DNA from: DATMNI01 sp035570275
Lineage (GTDB): Bacteria > Acidobacteriota > Terriglobia > Bryobacterales > Bryobacteraceae
Assembly: GCA_035570275.1 (NCBI GenBank)
Contig: DATMNI010000013.1
Coordinates: 1 to 40,307 of the forward strand
Direction: 5' to 3'
DNA length: 40,307 nt
Position numbers and translations under genes: made by a program. Under the pieces are notes generated by a model. It was given only the letters and a program-made list of their open reading frames with translations. It ran no database searches and was not told the origin of the DNA. Below, one piece after another: positions 38,332 through 40,307 of this stretch. Position 1 is the first letter of the stretch. Every line of letters begins with the position of its first letter.

Positions 38332-39411
38332 ATGCCGTCTACGCCCCGTGTGGACACAAGAACGACGAAGTTCACGCTGGCGATGCCTGTTATCGCCGCG
38401 CTCGCCATGTCTGGATTTCGGGTCTGCGCTCAAGCCGGCGCGCCGCCCAACTCGCAACCCAATCCCTATCGCACCATCGAGAATTGGTTCAAGCTTCCCG
38501 AGCCGCGAACCTGGGGGTCGTCGAGCGCCGTCGATATCGACCGCGACGGTAACATCTGGATCGCCGAGCGATGCGGCATGAACACCTGCGCCGGCAAGCC
38601 GGACCCGCCGGTCCTCAAGTTCGACGCCTCCGGCAAGCTGCTCAAGAGCTTCGGCGAAGGACTATTCGTGTTTCCGCACTTCCTGCGGGTCGATCGCGAC
38701 GGCAACATCTGGGTGGTTGACGGGATTCCACCAGGCGGTGGCGGATTGCAGGGCAACCCGGGCAAAGGCCACCAGGCCATCAAGTTCAGTCCGGACGGAA
38801 AGGTCTTGATGACGCTCGGTAAGGCCGGTGTGGCGGGAGACGGTCCCGACACCTTCAACCAACCGTCCGCTATAGCCATTGCGCCCAACGGCGACATTTT
38901 TGTCGCCGATGGCCACGGCGGCGCCACCAATGCCCGCATCGTCAAGTTCACCAAGGACGGCAAGTTCATCAAGACCTGGGGCAAGAAGGGCACGGCTCAG
39001 GGTGAGTTCGACACGCCGCACGCGCTGGCCTTCGATTCCAAGGGCCGGCTCTTCGTGGCCGACCGCGCCAATGACCGCATTCAGATTTTCGATCAGGAGG
39101 GCAAGTTCCTGGACGAGTGGAAACAGTTCAGCCGGCCGAGCGGGCTGTTTATCGACCGCAACGATGTCATTTACGTCTCCGACTCCGAGTCCCGGGAACG
39201 CGAGGGCTACGGCCACCATCCGGGATGGAAGCGCGGCATTCGCGTGGGCAGCGCCAAGGACGGAACGGTGACCGCCTTCGTCCCGGATACATTGGCAACG
39301 CCGGAACAGGCGTCCACCAGCGGCGCCGAAGGCGTGGCGGCTGACGCCTCAGGGGTCATTTACGGGGCCGAAGTGGGACAAAAAGACGTTAAAAAGTACG
39401 TCAAGAAGTAG
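38332..39411 (+). CDS. Secreted NHL-repeat beta-propeller protein
   Basis: The protein has 359 residues. Signal peptide (FTLAMPVIAALAMSGFRVCAQA), then repeated NHL blades: GNIWIAERCG, GNIWVVDGIPPG, FNQPSAIAIAPNGDIFVADGHGG, FDTPHALAFDSKGRLFVADRANDRIQIFDQEGKFLDEWKQF, RPSGLFIDRNDVIYVSDSES, and GVAADASGVIYGAEVGQKDVKKYVKK. About six blades. The domain resembles the peptidylglycine alpha-amidating lyase propeller fold, but its catalytic residues were not confirmed. Secreted propellers of this kind are abundant in Solibacter-group genomes. ATG at 38332 is chosen for the signal peptide and GGGGGA upstream; the frame is open from 38188 inside serS. Confidence 0.88.
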   Translation: MPSTPRVDTRTTKFTLAMPVIAALAMSGFRVCAQAGAPPNSQPNPYRTIENWFKLPEPRTWGSSSAVDIDRDGNIWIAERCGMNTCAGKPDPPVLKFDASGKLLKSFGEGLFVFPHFLRVDRDGNIWVVDGIPPGGGGLQGNPGKGHQAIKFSPDGKVLMTLGKAGVAGDGPDTFNQPSAIAIAPNGDIFVADGHGGATNARIVKFTKDGKFIKTWGKKGTAQGEFDTPHALAFDSKGRLFVADRANDRIQIFDQEGKFLDEWKQFSRPSGLFIDRNDVIYVSDSESREREGYGHHPGWKRGIRVGSAKDGTVTAFVPDTLATPEQASTSGAEGVAADASGVIYGAEVGQKDVKKYVKK

Positions 39412-39422
39412 CTCAACCGATT

Positions 39423-39466
39423 GTGGGGCAGGATAGTATCCTGCGGCTGATTGGGGTAATCCGCCC
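39423..39466. repeat. Dispersed double-hairpin repeat, copy 3 (inverted, diverged)
   Basis: GTGGGGCAGG-ATAGTAT-CCTGCGGC followed by GATTGGGGTAATCCGCC is the reverse-orientation form of the element at 11558 and 20291. Here the loops have changed, but both stems (GCAGG/CCTGC and GATT/AATC) are conserved. It lies between the NHL gene and the aminotransferase gene. Confidence 0.65.
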
Positions 39467-39515
39467 GATTGTTAGTCCGCACCCAGGACCACGCGAATTC
39501 CTCGGACGAGTGCCC

Positions 39516-40307
39516 ATGTTCTCTTCCCGCTTTCATTGGGACTTTCGCCCCAATCGCATCACGCAGGCCATCCAAGCCAAGCGCCGCGCCGGAGCACCGC
39601 TGCTGGATCTGACGCAGTCGAATCCCACGCATGCCGGCCTGCAATATCCGCCGGAAATTCTGCGCGCTTTCGAAGGTGAACGGTGGCTGGTTTACGATCC
39701 GGCGCCCGCCGGCTCTCAGCCGGCCCGTGAAGCGGTGGCGGGGTATTATGCGGCGCGTGGCAGCGACGTGGCGCCCCAGCGCATCCTGCTGACCGCCAGC
39801 ACGAGCGAGGCTTACGCCTACCTGTTCAAGCTGCTGTGCAACCCGGGCGACCGGGTGCTGGTGCCGCGGCCCTCGTACCCGCTGTTCGAGTTTCTGGCAA
39901 ACCTGGAGTCGGTGGAAGTGTCGCAGTACCCGCTGGCCTATGACGGCGGCTGGGGAATCGACGTGGACGCCGTGGCCGCTGCCGTTACGGAGCGCACGCG
40001 GGCGGTAGTGCTGGTCAATCCGAATAACCCCACCGGCTCTTACGTGAAGCGCGCCGAGTTGGCGGGCCTAGTAAGGCTTTGCGGGCGGCGGGGAATCGCG
40101 CTGATCTCCGATGAAGTCTTCGCGGATTTCAGTTTGAGTTCCGATGCGGCCCGGGTGCGCACGTTGGCAGGCGTGGAGGACTGCCTGGCGTTTTCGATGA
40201 GCGGTCTTTCGAAAATTGCGGGACTGCCGCAAATGAAGCTCGGGTGGATCGTGGTGAGCGGCCCTCCGGACTTGCGGCGCGAGGCCATGGAAAAGCTGGA
40301 ATGGATC
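39516..40307 (+). CDS. Aminotransferase class I/II (partial)
   Basis: The frame is open from ATG 39516 to the right edge (264 codons). Hallmarks are DLTQSNPTHAGLQYP, the PLP phosphate-binding LLTASTSEAYAYLF, VLVPRPSYPLFEFL, VLVNPNNPTGSYVKR, ISDEVFADF (Asp/Tyr pairing positions) and SGLSKIAGLPQMKLGW, with the PLP-lysine K233. It transfers amino groups between an amino acid and a 2-oxo acid; the substrate cannot be given from this part. GGACGAG lies about eight bases before the start. Confidence 0.93.
   Translation, partial: MFSSRFHWDFRPNRITQAIQAKRRAGAPLLDLTQSNPTHAGLQYPPEILRAFEGERWLVYDPAPAGSQPAREAVAGYYAARGSDVAPQRILLTASTSEAYAYLFKLLCNPGDRVLVPRPSYPLFEFLANLESVEVSQYPLAYDGGWGIDVDAVAAAVTERTRAVVLVNPNNPTGSYVKRAELAGLVRLCGRRGIALISDEVFADFSLSSDAARVRTLAGVEDCLAFSMSGLSKIAGLPQMKLGWIVVSGPPDLRREAMEKLEWI

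Overview
The window looks like a piece of an Acidobacteriota chromosome, most likely from the Solibacter/Bryobacter group. Lineage markers visible in the sequence are a TIGR03437-type C-terminal domain, a 1153-residue TonB-dependent receptor with an N-terminal carboxypeptidase-regulatory-like domain, remnants of Ser/Thr kinases carrying PD40/TolB-type propellers, three secreted 'PFGF...PAGSY' proteins, and high GC with GTG/TTG starts. This placement is inferred from family content only. Several genes are broken by single stops, frameshifts or internal deletions. These could be real decay or, where there is only one lesion, sequence errors.

Layout. 1-2652 (minus): exopolysaccharide export genes (RHH-like small protein, Wza-like SLBB protein cut by an amber codon, Wzz/GumC-like protein running off the left edge). 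2653-3175: non-coding, with three copies of a GATC-containing palindrome about 70 bp apart. 3176-11284: mixed small genes: rhomboid protease, secreted basic peptide, CxxCH/TIGR03437 protein (frameshifted), DUF4159, DUF2007, YtxH, MBL-fold hydrolase, PQ-loop membrane protein, HAD phosphatase, Uma2 nuclease, GNAT. 11656-13959: copper chaperone CopZ and ATPase CopA, joined by a 17-bp reiterated stop/start junction. 14301-17762: outer-membrane receptor. 17895-19007: decayed GIY-YIG and MazF genes. 19052-21422: acyl-CoA dehydrogenase plus APH-type kinase, the split equivalent of ACAD10/11. 21874-22569: VapBC-like pair. 22669-26425: fused FGGY-APH double kinase followed by an enolase paralogue with altered active-site residues. 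26472-30026 (minus): mreB-mreC-mreD plus a nucleotidyltransferase. 30105-35503: tandem array of secreted paralogues with an FHA sigma-54 activator. 35513-40307: tam, HepT relic, serS, NHL-repeat protein and a partial aminotransferase.

The most striking system is the array at 30.1-35.5 kb. Three secreted paralogues (30220-30630, 31524-31943, 33051-33467) each have a conserved 16-bp GG-N10-GC element fitting a sigma-54 -24/-12 promoter. About 118 bp upstream of the predicted start sites each has a 14-bp palindrome GAACCGTTCGGTTC, with a second, weaker site exactly 22 bp further out. The gene divergent from the third paralogue encodes an FHA-GAF-AAA+-HTH activator with an intact GAFTGA loop, which is the obvious candidate for binding these sites. 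Truncated Ser/Thr kinase genes sit in the equivalent divergent positions of other repeat units, suggesting an ancestral kinase-FHA activator-sigma-54 circuit now partly lost.

Two other themes recur. First, tandem duplication of short units at translation junctions (copZ-copA, vapB-vapC) and a comparable ATGA chain between the double kinase and the enolase paralogue. Second, in-frame minisatellites (15 or 21 bp units) inside three neighbouring enzymes at 20.7, 24.8 and 25.8 kb. The window also holds several dispersed hairpin repeats. I saw no tRNA, rRNA, CRISPR array or intact transposase.
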